In this document: positions 48,775 through 62,155 of the stretch, piece by piece
Layout of the letters: each line of letters opens with the position of its first letter
Position numbering within the stretch: position 1 is the stretch's first letter
NCBI GenBank assembly: GCA_032622095.1
Contig: CP136066.1
Location: forward strand, 195,226,816-195,290,815
Direction of reading: 5' to 3'
Length of the DNA stretch: 64,000 nucleotides
Source of the DNA: Siphonodentalium dalli
Lineage: Eukaryota > Mollusca > Scaphopoda > Gadilida > Siphonodentaliidae
Program-made: the position numbers and the translations under genes
Notes under the pieces: model-generated
The model's database searches: none
Seen by the model: the letters and a program-made list of their open reading frames with translations, nothing else
What the model was told of the DNA's origin: nothing

Positions 48775-49583
48775 AACTGAATGGGATAATTTATTTAATA
48801 TAGGAAGGTTTAAGCCGCACCTACTGTTTGAGTAGTATTCTTATTCAAAATAAGGATTCGAGCTATCAAGACTATAAAGAATCAAAATATGGACAACCAA
48901 CTGACTTCACACCACACTGAAGTTTTTTTTTTTAATTCTATGAATGTAACTGACTTTCAGGCTGAAAAGTATCGTTCGAGATTCACCCAAGGGGGGGGGG
49001 GGTCGGGAAAAAAATTCAGGCACGTATGGCATTTTTTCCCTTTCGATCAATATTTGTACCCACCCACCCCCACCGCCAATTTTTTTTCCGTTTTCGGCAG
49101 TTTTTTCGGACCATTTTTTGACACTAAAACAGATTTGCGGGGGCAAATTCACTGTAAACAGCTGTATATGAATTTCTGTGCATACTATTTATCATGGATG
49201 TTAACATGGACATGTAAATAGGAATGAGTCATTTTGAGGTCATTCGGCCAAAAAAACATGGCTGCCAGCGGCCATCTTGGATTTCAAAATTTGCAACAAA
49301 ATACAACACGACAACTGCCTGCAGTAAGTTTACCAGTTAGAATTACATTTTTTCTCTCATTCAAAGTGGTTTTGAAGCCCAACTCATTGCCAAATCACTA
49401 AAAAAACAAGCAGGAAATTTATTTTGTTATTTGCTGAAAAAATTGCTTGTTGGTGGCTTTGACCACCCACCCACCCCGGCATATTTATTTTCACCCCCCC
49501 CCCCCCCTGATTCACCGAATAAAGATACGAATGCAAAATGCAGACCCCCCCCCCCCCCCCAATTAGATTTGTCCTGGTATGTT

Positions 49584-52556
49584 CACTGTCGGATACCCGT
49601 TTAGGTTCGGACATTCCAAGATGGCGGCGCCAACTAAATCAGATAAACGGTAAGTGTATATATTGTCTCCCAGCAGCAATCAACGACATCTTTCGGTGTT
49701 ACACCTTGAAACAGTTATGTAGGAATTTGTATGCCCAACACATACATAATACGCCTTTTGCATAACAGGCATGTGAATTGTTGTATTTGGCGTGTCAAGT
49801 CGTAATAATTTTTCGAAATTTTATCGAGGCGGCGAAATGTTCGCTTTTTCGTATTTTTCTGGCCCTGGGCTCATGCATCCGCAAATTTATGTATTGTTGT
49901 GGGTAGATTAGGTCACCACACATCCTCGAAATGCAAAACCGGCGATATTTTTATTGTCTAACTCCGAAAAACGACCTTTGAAAATTTCAAAATGTTCAGG
50001 TTCGGATTCGCAACATTCGCGATGATTTTGTTCAGGTTCAGACACAATTTTCGTTCAGGTTTGGACAAATATGGTTCAGGTTCGGACAATTTTAGTTCAG
50101 GTTCGGACGCATCAAAACCTGACCTATAAATGACATGCCGATGTGCAGTCTCGATCTTATTGTGCGTGTTATTAACGAACATGCACTGTTAATTTGTTAT
50201 TTCTAAATATGGCAGCTGAAGGTGGTAAATTCTCAGAATTAATGGGATAAAAGCCACAGTTGAATATTCTCGAGCAATGTCTACTATAAACCAGCTAGTG
50301 GGAATTATTACATTTTACATATGAGCAGCAGTGGTATTATACTTTTCTTCTGAAATATCGGGGATAAATGGATATTTAATACCTGGTTCTCGATTTTGAA
50401 CCCCGAGGCGGAGCCAAGAGGTTTCAAAAAGAGACATCCGGGTATTAAATCTCCTAGTATCCCACGATGTTGGCGGAGCTAACGATTTTGTCCCACATCA
50501 ATAGCTACCATGTGGTGTGCTTTTTATAGGTTTTTATAGATAAATTCACACCAATCAGCACCAATAAAAATAATTCAGTAGCAGACCTATCGATCCTGTT
50601 TTAGGTGACGTCAATTAAGCTCAGCGCGCTAGAACAATGTCACGATTGGTGAAACTGCTAGTTCAAGGGTAATTCATAACCACGATGTTTCACGTACTTT
50701 TATACGCCCACTGTCATGACTTAAACGTGACGTTGTTGTCAGTCAGATTGTTAGTTACAACCGGGTGTGGGGACAAGCGCTGTTTGTAAAATGTTTCCCT
50801 ATGAAATAGCTGTAATTTTAAATGACATACGATGCGCTCTCTTTCGTCAGGACCTTGGCATGGATAATAATTTTCAAACGTTATCTCACTGTAGATACTT
50901 CTGTCTAAAAAAAGGGTACACAATTATTGACGCGTGTATTATCAATGAAACTACGCGAAATTCCGCGGAAGACTGAAAATAGTTTATTACTGCGATAAGT
51001 TCTAAAGAAAAACAAATGATCCCGTTTTATTACGTATTCATATTTGTTAATTGGGTTTATGTGTGTAATATTTAACCATTGGGTAGGCACTATTCTCTTA
51101 AGCACATGAAGAAAATTTTCCACCAAAATTTAGAGATGCTTAATTTGCCAACGCAACAGCTGATGTTGCTTGCATAAGTTTCGCTACGTCGCCGTCTAAA
51201 TTCTTGTTTCGATAAATAAATACTTGTAGTTTTGCAGAATTGCTTACCATAAGCATAACATAAAGAGAACACATATGGTTTATCGAATAATATATTCCTG
51301 AAATATCGCCGCTCATGAAGATTCGCATATTGCAGGTATTATTCGGCAAACCATATATAGGTATTCTCTATGTTCGCATAGTGCTGAATAGAACGCAACA
51401 TGTTCGGGCTCTAATTAATAGTCCGGCATAATAGTCGTGTGACAAATGGTTAACTTGTAACTGGATTCAACATTTAGAAATGAGGCAAAACACATAAGGC
51501 TTATATTGAAAAGAATATGTTTCGTGTGAATACCCAAATATATCATCCAATTATTGATACAAAATATATATTGTCTGTCTATCAGCAAGTATTTATGGGC
51601 AAATTGTGGGAACAGCTATATAATCACATTCATCGTATAAGCAGTCTAACAAAATATAATTACTGTTCGTGGCTCGTTTCTGCGCTTTATGTCTGGGACT
51701 ATATTGTCAATAGAGACTGGGGGATCGCCTCGGGGGATACGAGCCTCTACCGGGGCATACCACACAGTATCCCCCTCAAAAAGCCGTGTAACTTATGGTA
51801 TGGACAGCTATCTGCTCATCGGCGACCTTCGTGGCATCGTATGTGGATGTGGAGGGGAATCACGCGATCGCATAGATCTCACGCGCATAAAATAAGAAAG
51901 TCCGCACAAATTATTCACGAGTGGGCTAAAACCATGCCTCGTGTTCCCCATTTATCGTTTCTTTTACGAATGGAAGAAAATCAAGTGCACAAAAACGCAA
52001 TAAGAACGCGACTGTACCTCGGTGTGTCATTTTTATGCGAAGTTTTTGATGCGTCCGAACCTGAACCAAATTTGTCCGAACCTGAACGAAAATTGTGTCT
52101 GAACCTGAACAAAATCATCGCGAATGTTGCGAATCCGAACCTGAACATTTTGAAATTTTCAAAGGTCGTTTTTCGGAGTTAGACAATAAAAATATCGGCG
52201 GTTTTGCATTTCGAGGATGTGTGGTGACCTAATCTACCCACAACAATACATAAATTTGCGGATGCATGAGCCCAAGGCCAGAAAAATACGAAAAAGCGAA
52301 CATTTCGCCGCCTCGATAAAATTTCGAAAAATTATGACGAATTGACACGCCAAATACAACAATTCACATGCCTGTTATGCAAAATGCGTGTTACGTATGT
52401 GTTGGGCATACAAATTCCTACATAACTGTTTCAAGGTGTATCACCGAAAGATGTCGTTGATTGCTGCTTGGAGACAATATATACACTTACCGTTTATCTG
52501 ATTTAGTTGGCGCCGCCATCTTGGAATGTCCGAACCTAAACGGGTATCCGACAGTG
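49584..52556. mobile_element. 3-kb transposon-like element with about 0.5-kb inverted ends
   Basis: The left arm 49584 to about 50118 and right arm about 52045-52556 are near-perfect reverse complements beginning CACTGTCGGATACCCG. The flanks carry the same 5 bp, atgtt (49579-49583 and 52557-52561), consistent with a target duplication. The inner arm ends hold a short tandem repeat, gttcaggttcgga, with one unit more on the left. The 1.9-kb middle has no transposase I can recognise. Confidence 0.75.
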
Positions 52557-53706
52557 ATGTTGTCGACTAGAGCCCGAAGCCGCCATCGCACGCCGCCGCC
52601 AGCCATATTGGCCACAAGCCGCCACCAGCTGTATTATCTATACGCCAGCCACATAAAAAAATATCCGCCGCCTGAATTGTCAAATGGCTGAGCCGCAGGC
52701 ATGGGCATATATGTCAAGCACAACTTCACTGTGAATCGCAAAGAATTAAACCACATTGCCCATATTTGTATATATATTCGCAAGGACTCGGCATGGTTGT
52801 TATATTTTATTAGAACACCCGGGCCTCTCAATGTGGAATAGATTGTTTCAATGAATGCTTTCACATAACTGAATGGGAGAATCCGTTCAGTTTTGAAAGG
52901 GTTAAAGTATAAATTGTTTATTTCGACACGATTCAGTCTCAGACATACCTGGAATTTGTCAATATATGCATATAACCTGTAGAAGGGAATAGAAAATAGT
53001 TTGAAATATTATATCATTAGGACCTACTATCGGATTCATCATTCAATGATGCATGCATACATGTGTATCGTCATATGCCAGTGATGCTATAGCAGTCTGA
53101 AGTCGACAAAACTTCCAACGTTACTTATACCGATTAGAAACTACATAGTACAACCATGCCAGTCCTTCGTGTATTTTTGCCATATTGGAAAAGCTCAACA
53201 CCAAAAAGAGCACATGTGGTCTGGGATTCTACGGGTTCACCACAAACGCTAAAACAAACGGAGTCTATAACCGGGGATTATGAAAATACTCTGATTGATA
53301 ATGTCTCAGCCGGCTGAGCCGCCATATTTCGTCAGCCACGAACATCGCGACTAAGCCGGCTTAGCTAGCTAACCAGCCACGAAATTGGTTGAGCCAGCCG
53401 TGGCTTCGGGGTCTATTGTCGACTTGTCGTGGGTGCATTTCGCTGTCTGATCTGACACTCGTGGCTGACCCTTGAACATGCCTCGGTGTGTGCACGTTTA
53501 AGAACGCTACTGGAGTCACCACATGGTTATAAAGTTACTCGACCGTGGCAGCACCTGGACCAGTGCGTCTATAGCCATAAATGGTCCCTGCACTGAAATA
53601 TCTACATATATACACATATACAGATGTAATGGTGTTTGTTGGTGCTGAAAGCGCGAAGTTTAGCGTTCATCATTCTAAATTATGTTTACTGGAAACATCA
53701 TCTCAC

Positions 53707-53886
53707 CATTTTCTCTCGCGACATAGACGGTTGTCGACGGTTTCTCTGTAGTCGTTAAAGCCACCCCTGCTGTTTCGACCACAACCTGTGTGGTAACTGG
53801 TACCACCTGTTGTTGAGTGGTTTGGCTAGGCGTCGGGGTTGGCTGGATGTGCACTTCTCCCGATATGTTGACACCATTGCAAGTCC
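53707..53886 (-). CDS. Exon 7: Ser/Thr/Pro-rich segment, unit 3
   Basis: A 180-nt phase 1-1 exon with no start codon. It starts T-C-N-G-V-N-I-S, with an NIS sequon, and continues with P-T-P-T-P-S-Q-T-T-Q-Q-Q and a Thr-rich end. Acceptor accag and donor gtgaga fit the phases of both neighbours. It is richer in Pro and Gln than the other segments. Confidence 0.8.
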
Positions 53887-54159
53887 CTGGTTTGGAAAAT
53901 GTGGATATCGATTATATTTCCGAATTTTTTAGATTTGATTTTTCACAATTGGCCATATTTTAGTTACCAGATCAACCAATTAAGCTAATTTACATATTCG
54001 GTGTTGAGAAGAAACATATTAACAACGCCCTAAGTGGACACATATACTAGCTCAGATGCAGATATTTTGCAAGAAAATTCACCTCCACACCAGTAAGGAC
54101 ACGTACCTACTGTATATGAGGCGCAAGACTTGTATTTACTACTTATGTTTCACTTTTGT

Positions 54160-54653
54160 TCTAGAATTGCCTTAATATAGCAATTGTACAATAAACATAT
54201 CATCATCATTATATTTGGGATCCCGGATATGGAGCCGGTCTGTCTAGAATTGCCTTAATATAGCTATTGTACAATAAACATATCATCATCATTATATTTG
54301 GGATCCCGGATATGGAGCCGGTCTGTCTAGAATTGCCTTAATATAGCTATTGTACAATAAACATATCATCATCATTATATTTGGGATCCCGGATATGGAG
54401 CCGGTCTGTTTAGAATTGCCTTAATATAGCAATTGTACAATAAACATATCATCATCATTATATTTGGGATCCCGGATATGGAGCCGGTCTGTCTAGAATT
54501 GCCTTAATATAGCAATTGTACAATAAACATATCATCATCATTATATTTGGGATCCCGGATATGGAGCCGGTCTGTCTAGAATTGCCTTAATATAGCAATT
54601 GTACAATAAACATATCATCATCATTATATTTGGGTTCCCGATATGGAGCCGGT
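54160..54653. repeat. 83-bp satellite, six units
   Basis: Units start at 54160, 54243, 54326, 54409, 54492 and 54575, each with tctagaattgccttaatata, a catcatcatt run and gggatcccggatatggagcc. It ends about 35 bp from the exon 6 donor. Confidence 0.92.
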
Positions 54654-54687
54654 CTGTAACAGATAATTTCTATATGACTGCACTCAC

Positions 54688-54990
54688 ATAAATTAAAGTC
54701 GCTCTTCCTGCAATCGTTTGGCATGGTTGGGTCCGCCCAGAATTCGTCCGTGGTAACCGTTCTGTATCCTGATGGACAAACACACACGCCCTTGTCGCAT
54801 CCACCTGGATATATGCAGTTAGCCATGTCAATGCAGCTTTCGCCGATCAAATGTTCAAACATCAACCGGCATCTACCATCGTCAGAGGGAACGTAGAAAC
54901 CCGTACATTGGCATATTCCGTCGAGACAATCAGCATAGTTTGATATACATTTAGCTGTGTTTGGACCGCAAGCCTCACCAACTCGTACCA
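54688..54990 (-). CDS. Exon 6: 12-Cys double EB/EGF-like module, unit 2
   Basis: A 303-nt phase 1-1 exon, the standard length of this class. It opens V-V-R-V-G-E-A-C-G-P-N and holds F-Y-V-P-S-D-D-G-R-C-R-L-M-F in the middle. It ends F-W-A-D-P-T-M-P-N-D-C-R-K-S-D-F. The donor gtgagt lies only about 35 bp from a six-unit 83-bp satellite in the following intron. Confidence 0.87.
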
Positions 54991-55054
54991 CTGAAAATAT
55001 ACAAGAAATAAACATCAATATATAAGGGCAATATAAATAGAACTTTGCTATTTT

Positions 55055-55400
55055 CCGTATCTTAATTCGTCCATAGTGTTTGCGAATCGGGTAAATCTGT
55101 ACTTGTGGAATCTAAAACCAAGAACAGACACACGGAAACATCATTTTCCGTTCAGAGAAAATGCTCCAGGGGAAACAACAAGGTATACACCATATACACC
55201 AATACATACTATAAGGGCAATACAAATAGAACTTTTGCTATTTTCCGTATCGTCGTCCATAGCGTTTGCGAATCGGGTCAATCAATATACGTTCTTGTGG
55301 AATCTAAAACCAAGAACAGACACATGGACACATCATTTTCCGTTCAGTACACTTGCTCCTGGGGAAACAGCAAGGGGTAAACCATATACACTAATATATA
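55055..55400. repeat. Tandem duplication of about 175 bp
   Basis: Two copies containing gctattttccgtatc, gtgtttgcgaatcgggt and aaccaagaacagacacacgg. Lies in the intron upstream of exon 6. Confidence 0.7.
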
Positions 55401-56443
55401 CTATAAAAGTATATCGCATAGTATATAGTGGTGTATTTGATATAGAGGGTCTCCAACGAGTTATGTTTGGATATAAGATTTTAGGAAACGATTTTGATAA
55501 ATTTGATTCACAACACGGCGACGACTCGTTGTGAATCTAATGTATCAAACTCGTTTCAGAAAATCTTATATACCAACAAAACGAATTGAATAGCTTGTAT
55601 ATCACATAAAAAAGCAAGAGCTTTATGCCTTTTTAACATATCAAAATGATTAAAAGAAGATGCAAAATGCATACATTCACAACGTTGGCTGAGACGCTTT
55701 ACAACCGTATACAACCGGGCTCTGTGACTGGCGACGGAAAATATAGTCCCCCAATTGCCTCTTTGTTTTTTTGTCTATTTTCGTAGTGCAACGAAATTGG
55801 ACAAGAATTTAACTTTAATGAACAAAGAAATCAGTTTGAATTGTCTGGTGTTGGTGTCATGCGCGGCTTTAAATAGTAATAATCCGCTTGAATCAACGTA
55901 AAGACGCGCGGTCATTTTGTTGGCGCTATGCTAAGTGATATGCAACTAATTTGCATCGCCGCCCGGGAACCACGCGCCTATTCAGTATTCATAACTAGTG
56001 AGAGATAAGGAAATATATAATGGCTTTTTAAATGATATAATAGGGGTTTCATGTGATACACCTAGATATAACGTACGTGTATTTGTATCCGACCATGGCC
56101 TGCAAGAAATAAAGGTAATGTTTTGTAGGCACTATGTATATGAGTACTAATTATACTATACCGATTATAACGCGCCTGTTCAGGGGTTAATTGCATAATC
56201 GTTTTAAAACAAATTTTGAAGCTTTAAAACTTCAAATTTTTCAAAATTAAAAACAAAAAATTAAAATATGTCATAAACTTCTAATTCTTCGATTCTATTA
56301 AATAGTTCTTTTGAATTTTAAAAACAATTTAAAAAAAAACATTTTAACAAAAAGTTAAAAAGTTAAAAAACATTTCCCCTAAACAGACGCGTTATCGCCA
56401 GAGAGCCACGTGTGTCATTTTAGTCGAAACAAATTTGACTTAC

Positions 56444-56584
56444 CCCTAACGCAGCTGGAGTAGTCCGCAACAGCCATATATTCCTTGTCACAGCGGCAGA
56501 CCATCCCGTCGCATGAATATGGCTTGCAAGAAGAATTGCCAGGACAATCCGAATCTGAACTACAGCTGCTATAAATCGACGTTC
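56444..56584 (-). CDS. Exon 5: EB/EGF-like 7-Cys module, unit 2
   Basis: A 141-nt phase 1-1 exon bounded by tctaacag and gtaagt. It has seven Cys with the class spacing, including C-S-S-D-S-D-C-P-G-N-S-S-C and C-D-G-M-V-C-R-C. It lies beside a poly-G repeat element (56643-56822), which is intronic. Module identity is clear from near-identity of the Cys pattern to exon 2. Confidence 0.85.
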
Positions 56585-59500
56585 CTGTTAGAGATACATC
56601 TAAATCGATTAAAATTGAAGGGACATTACGCAGGCACAGCAGGGGGGGGGGGGTCGGAAAAAAATTCCAGGCACGTATGATCATTTTAATTTTTTCCGGT
56701 CTCGATTCCCACCCACCCACCCAATTTCTTCCGTTTCCGGCCTCTTTTTCCAGGCAATTTTGGACACCCATCCTTTTTTTTCCGTTTCAGGAATTTTTTT
56801 CCGGTCAGTTTTGGACACCCACCCCCTAAATAGTTTATTGCGCGAGATTTTAATAGAACAGTGCATACTGAAGATAACGATACTATTTGAATTTATCATA
56901 TAAGTGTCATTAATCAAGAAATGTGTCACCATAATCACATTTCTAGGGATAGGCAGAGTGCCAAAGTTTTTATTAACATTCATTTTCATAATATATAGTC
57001 ACATGATCCAGTCACATAATCACATTTGAGTATTCTACAGACTACATGGTACAACACATTTCAGATTATTTGATATTTTGATATTTGCTATGTGGTATAT
57101 TGCTTGAACCAAATTGTTTATCAAAACATGTGGAAATACAACTGTTCATCCCAGTTCATCCCAGTTTGAAGAATAATGCTAATACCAAACATAACCATGA
57201 TATACCCGCATGACTCTTCTTGGGGCATCTCAGAAACCAGAAATGAGGAAACATGTTATAGCGTGTAATGGCAGGCTGGTAGCCACTGCCTGACGTAATA
57301 GGCTTCGTAATAATTGGGAATAACATATGGATGGATAGCCCAATCTCACTTCTATTTTGCTCACGATATCAGTGACGATAAAATCTTTAACATTAACTTG
57401 GAAAACAATTTGAAATTGTTCAAGCTGGCCCAGCTGGCCTTCGATTTATATGTTAAGATTTTATGCTTTACGTTGTCAAAAGTCTATTTTATTCCATTAT
57501 TTATTATATCTTTATTTCCATGTCACATATAGTCAAGTGTGCTTTCATTTTATTGCTTATTTTCAGCTGAGTTCTGCATAGTTATTCTTATTTTGTTGTA
57601 TCAGTAGATGGAATCCTGATTAAATTTTATTTTTCCAATAGCGCAGTTTCTTGTTCTATCAAGTTGAATTTGGGTTATAGTTGGCCATTGTGCAACTGAT
57701 CCAACTTCTGATAACCTCTATATATAGTATAGCATTGCTATTAACTATATATGACCTGTTTCTGTTCAAAACACATCAAAATAAGACTTAATAGCAGAAA
57801 TGGAAAAAAATTTGGCACATGGAAAAAACTGCTTTTCGGACCCGAGAGACACCACCACCCCATCATACGTGCCTGGAATTTTTTTCCGACCCCCCCCCCC
57901 CCCCTGCGCACATAGGATAAATGTGAAAATCACCAAGGTTTGGACGACCATCATCACCAAGAAGAACATGATGGAATAATAGATAGGAATGAATGAGTTT
58001 AATGCGAAAAGCTACAAATTAATGTGGAACATGCATGATAACATATATACACTATGTACATTGGTTTGAATACTAGTTTCATCAGAATTGCATGTTCATA
58101 AATACTAAATTGTATTTAATAGTCATATAAATAGATCATATGTATTATGTATGCATATATATGCACACGTGTATAGATATGTATACATAAATATGTGTAT
58201 ATAAATTCACATGGTTAACTCTACAGATCAGTGTACTGCGAAAACATACCGTGCAAACTTACCAGTGTATTAACGTACCCTATAAGAATAATCGAAGTAA
58301 AGACTATGTAGATTCACTAGCGGCGATGCTATCGAAATTTGCCTGTAAATAGCATGCAATTATCTCGTAAGAATCAATCCATCGTACAGGTATTTTACAG
58401 ACAATGTGGTAGTTACACCGTTACACGTGGAACTGCCGAAATATTGCTTCGTTTGTCATTAGCTTTGGTAAATATAAATTTGATATGCTTGTTGCGGTTC
58501 ATATTCTGCCACCGTATGGTTTTGTACTAGAAAATGCCTGCAAAAATATGCCGCGCAAACGTGCCAGCATATGAACGTACCCTTATCATCAAGATCGTAC
58601 GCCTTGTTAGTACACAAAAGTACACATATTATGATAGAGTACAGTAAGTAAAGATTGTGCGATACGCAAAACACTCAAAACCGGAGAAGCCCCACTTTGG
58701 TTAAAATTGACACCATATTGTTTGCAATATACGGATATAGCGCTCGCCCAATCCTCGTCACTCAAGATTTCGGCGTTGAATGGATTGCCGTGAATAACTA
58801 TCCCAAAACAATCGCCACGGTGTTGAATGTTTTGCTTATCGCACCATCTTTACGTGATGTATATAAACATAAGCTCGGTACACACAAAGTGTGTTTTGTC
58901 GATACTATCGCATTCATACTACATTACACTATGCTATCAGTATATTCTTGAGGAAATTCATAAGTTGGTAACTTTTATTTCTAAATTAAAACATACAACC
59001 AATGCCATCTTTGCCTTTAACAGAAACCGTGTTGACTAATTCAGGGTAAACTCAGAAAGTGGCATCTCTATAATAACATCATATTATCATGTGTCAATAT
59101 AATAATACTAATTGTGGCTCGGGTGTATCTGTACCGATCATATTTTGAACTCCCTACCCAAAAATTTGTTTCTGGTTTTCATCAAAAACAGTTTTGGTAA
59201 ATTTTTATACATACAAAAATGTCAATGTTTCAAAATTGGTTTGGTATCTCAGTCACAGCTTCGTGTTTGATAGTTTCAATAGATACAATTAAAGATGAAC
59301 GCCGGACACATTATTTGTGAATCTTGCATAACTATTCGCCGCAATTCTCGGAAAAATAAGTCTTTTATACATTGCATCGGAATTATCAGGAAACAATTCG
59401 ATTTAATTTTTTTTTTTTAAACAGCGTCGGAATTCTCGAAAAGCGACACAGTTCTACAGGTTTGAAGCATTATTTAAGAATAACAATAACATAAGCACAA

Positions 59501-60574
59501 TTTATTTGTCTTTAAAAGTTGGCAATTAAAGGGCATGAGTACTGAAGATAAGTGCATGGTATGTACCAATGATGTGTAGTATTTTGATAATTGTGCGGTA
59601 TATGATGAATACATTATCACAGGCACACTGCAGAAAACTGTCCTACCTCAATTCAGGCTAGTCGCATTCCTTCACTGTTTAAGTAATGACTGTGTCCCTC
59701 TATAAAATACACACCGAGTACATTCATTTCTTATATTAATATAGCTTTTTGATGATTTATTCCCATAAAAAACTGAATGTATTCTTATTATTTTCACAAA
59801 ATCTGCCGAGAATTTGTGACAAGTCCACGCAGCACTTTCAAAATCACGCCCATTTATTTAGCCGACCGTTTTTAGTAATTAGGTTAACAATTTGTGACGC
59901 CGAGCTCGTGTAACGATCTGTTTTATCGTGATATGCAGCGGGTGACCCAATTGGCAAGTTGACCAATCACCGAATATGATTTAGTGAAACACAGGCGGGC
60001 TATGTATATATTGTTATTTGCAATGGCTGTGTGAGGGTATGTCATGTCTTTTACAATTCTGGTCAACACTTTTAGGATATTCTCCCATATCTGCTCAGCT
60101 GCCAAGCGGTTTGTTACGACAGTATATCAACGGATATTGCCCACAGCGAAACATGTTACACAGTGGCAGGCATATAACTAACATTTATCATATAATTAAG
60201 AAGCATGTCTAATTGATGTAATCATCATCTATATGGACCAATACCAAGGGAGGATTTGAGATTATTATCTCAGACATGTACACATTATGTACATGGCAAT
60301 TGAGAATAAAATAATTTTAATTTGAAATTCGCGTGACACCTTCAATGTGTTTATAACAGCTGGTATATTACTCGATTCTTCTATTAATGGACGATCAATC
60401 GGTTATCCGATGAATTGCAAATATATTGTGTAATATGTCCGAAGACTATAGAAAACTTTAAGTCGCCATGTATATATATTTCTTTATTTCCTCCATTAAT
60501 GAAGAGCTCACAAAGATACACATGTAACAAAAGGAACACATGCAAGACGAAGCTCCCATGCTCTCTCCCCCCCC

Positions 60575-60620
<46 letters not shown>

Positions 60621-60934
60621 CACAAGACACATTCAATGTGTTTATAACAGCTGGGCTATCACTCGATTCTTCAATTACTGGACGATCAATCGGTTATCCG
60701 ATTAATTGCAAATATATTATGTATTTTGTCTGAAGACTATAGATAACTTTAAGTCGCCATGTATATGCCCATTGTGTATATATACTGTCCGAACACTATA
60801 TACATGTATAACTTTAAGTCGCCACGTATACTTACATGGTAGTTATAGTATAACAGCATGCTGATATGTGCACGGTCTGGAACGAACTGAACACCACACA
60901 CAGTGGAATTTAATACCTACCGTTTGACACATAC
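56585..60934. other. Intron 4: no gene
   Basis: Holds two members of the poly-G/poly-C family (56640-56825 and 57785-57910), a duplicated gtaccc-rich motif near 58240 and 58545, and the direct duplication and microsatellite at 60336-60771. No exon of suitable phase or conserved domain was found. Confidence 0.55.
60336..60771. repeat. Direct repeat of about 140 bp around a (CT)n(AT)n microsatellite
   Basis: ttcaatgtgtttataacagc and gatcaatcggttatccgat occur in both arms (60336-60476 and 60631-60771). Between them at about 60565-60620 is a C run followed by (CT)n and (AT)n. Confidence 0.75.
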
Positions 60935-61105
60935 CGTTGCCAGTGGTGTTGTTGTTGTTATTCGCTGGCAGCACATCGCCAGGTGTGGTTGTCTCGATCA
61001 CATCTTTAACAAGGTCGGTGATGACAGACTGCTCCGTGCTGGATTCTTGTAACGTCCCGATTCTCAGAGATGGAGGCGTAGTGAGAACCTCCCCATTACA
61101 TGTTG
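60935..61105 (-). CDS. Exon 4: Ser/Thr-rich segment, unit 2
   Basis: A 171-nt phase 1-1 exon with donor gtatgt. It starts T-C-N-G-E-V and continues with Thr/Ser-rich residues and a run of five Asn near the end (from an aac/aat repeat). Its only Cys is the one in C-N-G. Its length equals that of exon 10. A second GT a little downstream would give phase 0 and break the frame with exon 5, so the phase-1 donor is preferred. Confidence 0.75.
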
Positions 61106-61679
61106 CTACAAATGGTGTCATATGAATTTACAAAGGCCGTGTGTTTTACACAATTCTATGTTTGTCGATTTGGCATATTAACACGTGTATACACGTATAC
61201 CTAATTACTTTAGTTCATGTATATATTAGAGAAGATATATGGATATGGACCCGGGAGATGTAAATATGAACATAGAGTACGATTTTAATATTGATACATA
61301 TTTAAAACACTATTGTATAATGAGGGTCAGACTGCCGGAGACTGGTTCATGTGTACGTTGGTATATTGATTATTAGATATATAATACGTATTGTCTTTTG
61401 TTCAATTATTTTTCAACTTTTCAATTCGGGAAAGGGGAAACGAATGCTAAATTTGTCTATTTTCATATTCGGACACTACTGAGGCTAGTTCTTCAATCCT
61501 ATATTCCCGCTGTCACCAACACGATAATTATCCTGTATCTTATTAACCAGAATCATGGGTTATTACATGACTACAATTATTGTAACATTCTCCATCAGCG
61601 TTACATTGTACTTTAAAATTGATAATATATTACTGTTATTACATCTATGTTTTACATGTACATGGATAAATATATAACA

Positions 61680-61975
61680 CGGCTAGAACTGCACGTGACG
61701 AATACAGGAGAAGTCGGCCCAAAACGAAGTCGGCCCCGCTACGAAGTCGGCCCAAAACAAAGTCGGCCCCCGGGAGAAGTCGATCCAGGAGAAGTCGGCC
61801 CCATTCGAAGTCCTCCCAGCTATTAACATTTAGCATTATATCTATGTATATACATCAATTGTCTCGTCGTTAATGTTAAAATGTCATCAATTATGAAATC
61901 CGGGCCGAATTCCCTTGGGACCGACATCTCTGGGGCCGACTTTGTTTTTGGACCGACTTCTCCAGATACCCACGT
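61680..61975. repeat. Short GAAGTCGGCCC repeats with inverted copies
   Basis: Five or more gaagtcggccc words at 61710-61815 and ggccgacttt/gaccgacttct words at about 61905-61965 in the opposite sense. Probably a decayed foldback in the intron. Confidence 0.5.
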
Positions 61976-62155
61976 GACATGCGTACACCATTAATTTGTG
62001 AAACCACTCTGTTATCACTTATTCTCTGTGTATCAATCATGATGACGAGTAATTAAACTAGCTATATATCAATCAACAGATCCTGTCGCAAGTCGCGGAA
62101 AAAAATTGGGATAGTGACAATAGCTCATATTGAACTGATGGATGTTTCTACTCAC

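Larger units (their letters stand above)
48121..53706. other. Intron 7 remainder: mobile DNA, no gene
   Basis: Contains an inverted-repeat element with ends taaaggcccacttaatttt (48333-48774), poly-G family copies (48990-49140 and 49425-49560) and the long-TIR element (49584-52556). From 52557 to 53706 I see only simple intronic sequence with some gccgccagc/ccagccac repeats. Confidence 0.55.

Noticed and set aside
51517-52182. 221-codon plus-strand frame in the long-TIR element
   Set aside because: Its end lies in the inverted arm, whose mirror copy gives the same peptide elsewhere. The rest has no transposase motif. Not called as a gene.
43120-54653. CRISPR-like arrays (21-, 67- and 83-bp repeats)
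   Set aside because: Units are directly contiguous without variable spacers, and the genome is eukaryotic. They are satellites.
58655-58951. 98-codon plus-strand frame in intron 4
   Set aside because: No domain, no splice context, and near a duplicated non-coding motif.
60565-60620. Promoter-like TATA run
   Set aside because: It is a (CT)n(AT)n microsatellite between two arms of a direct duplication, inside an intron.
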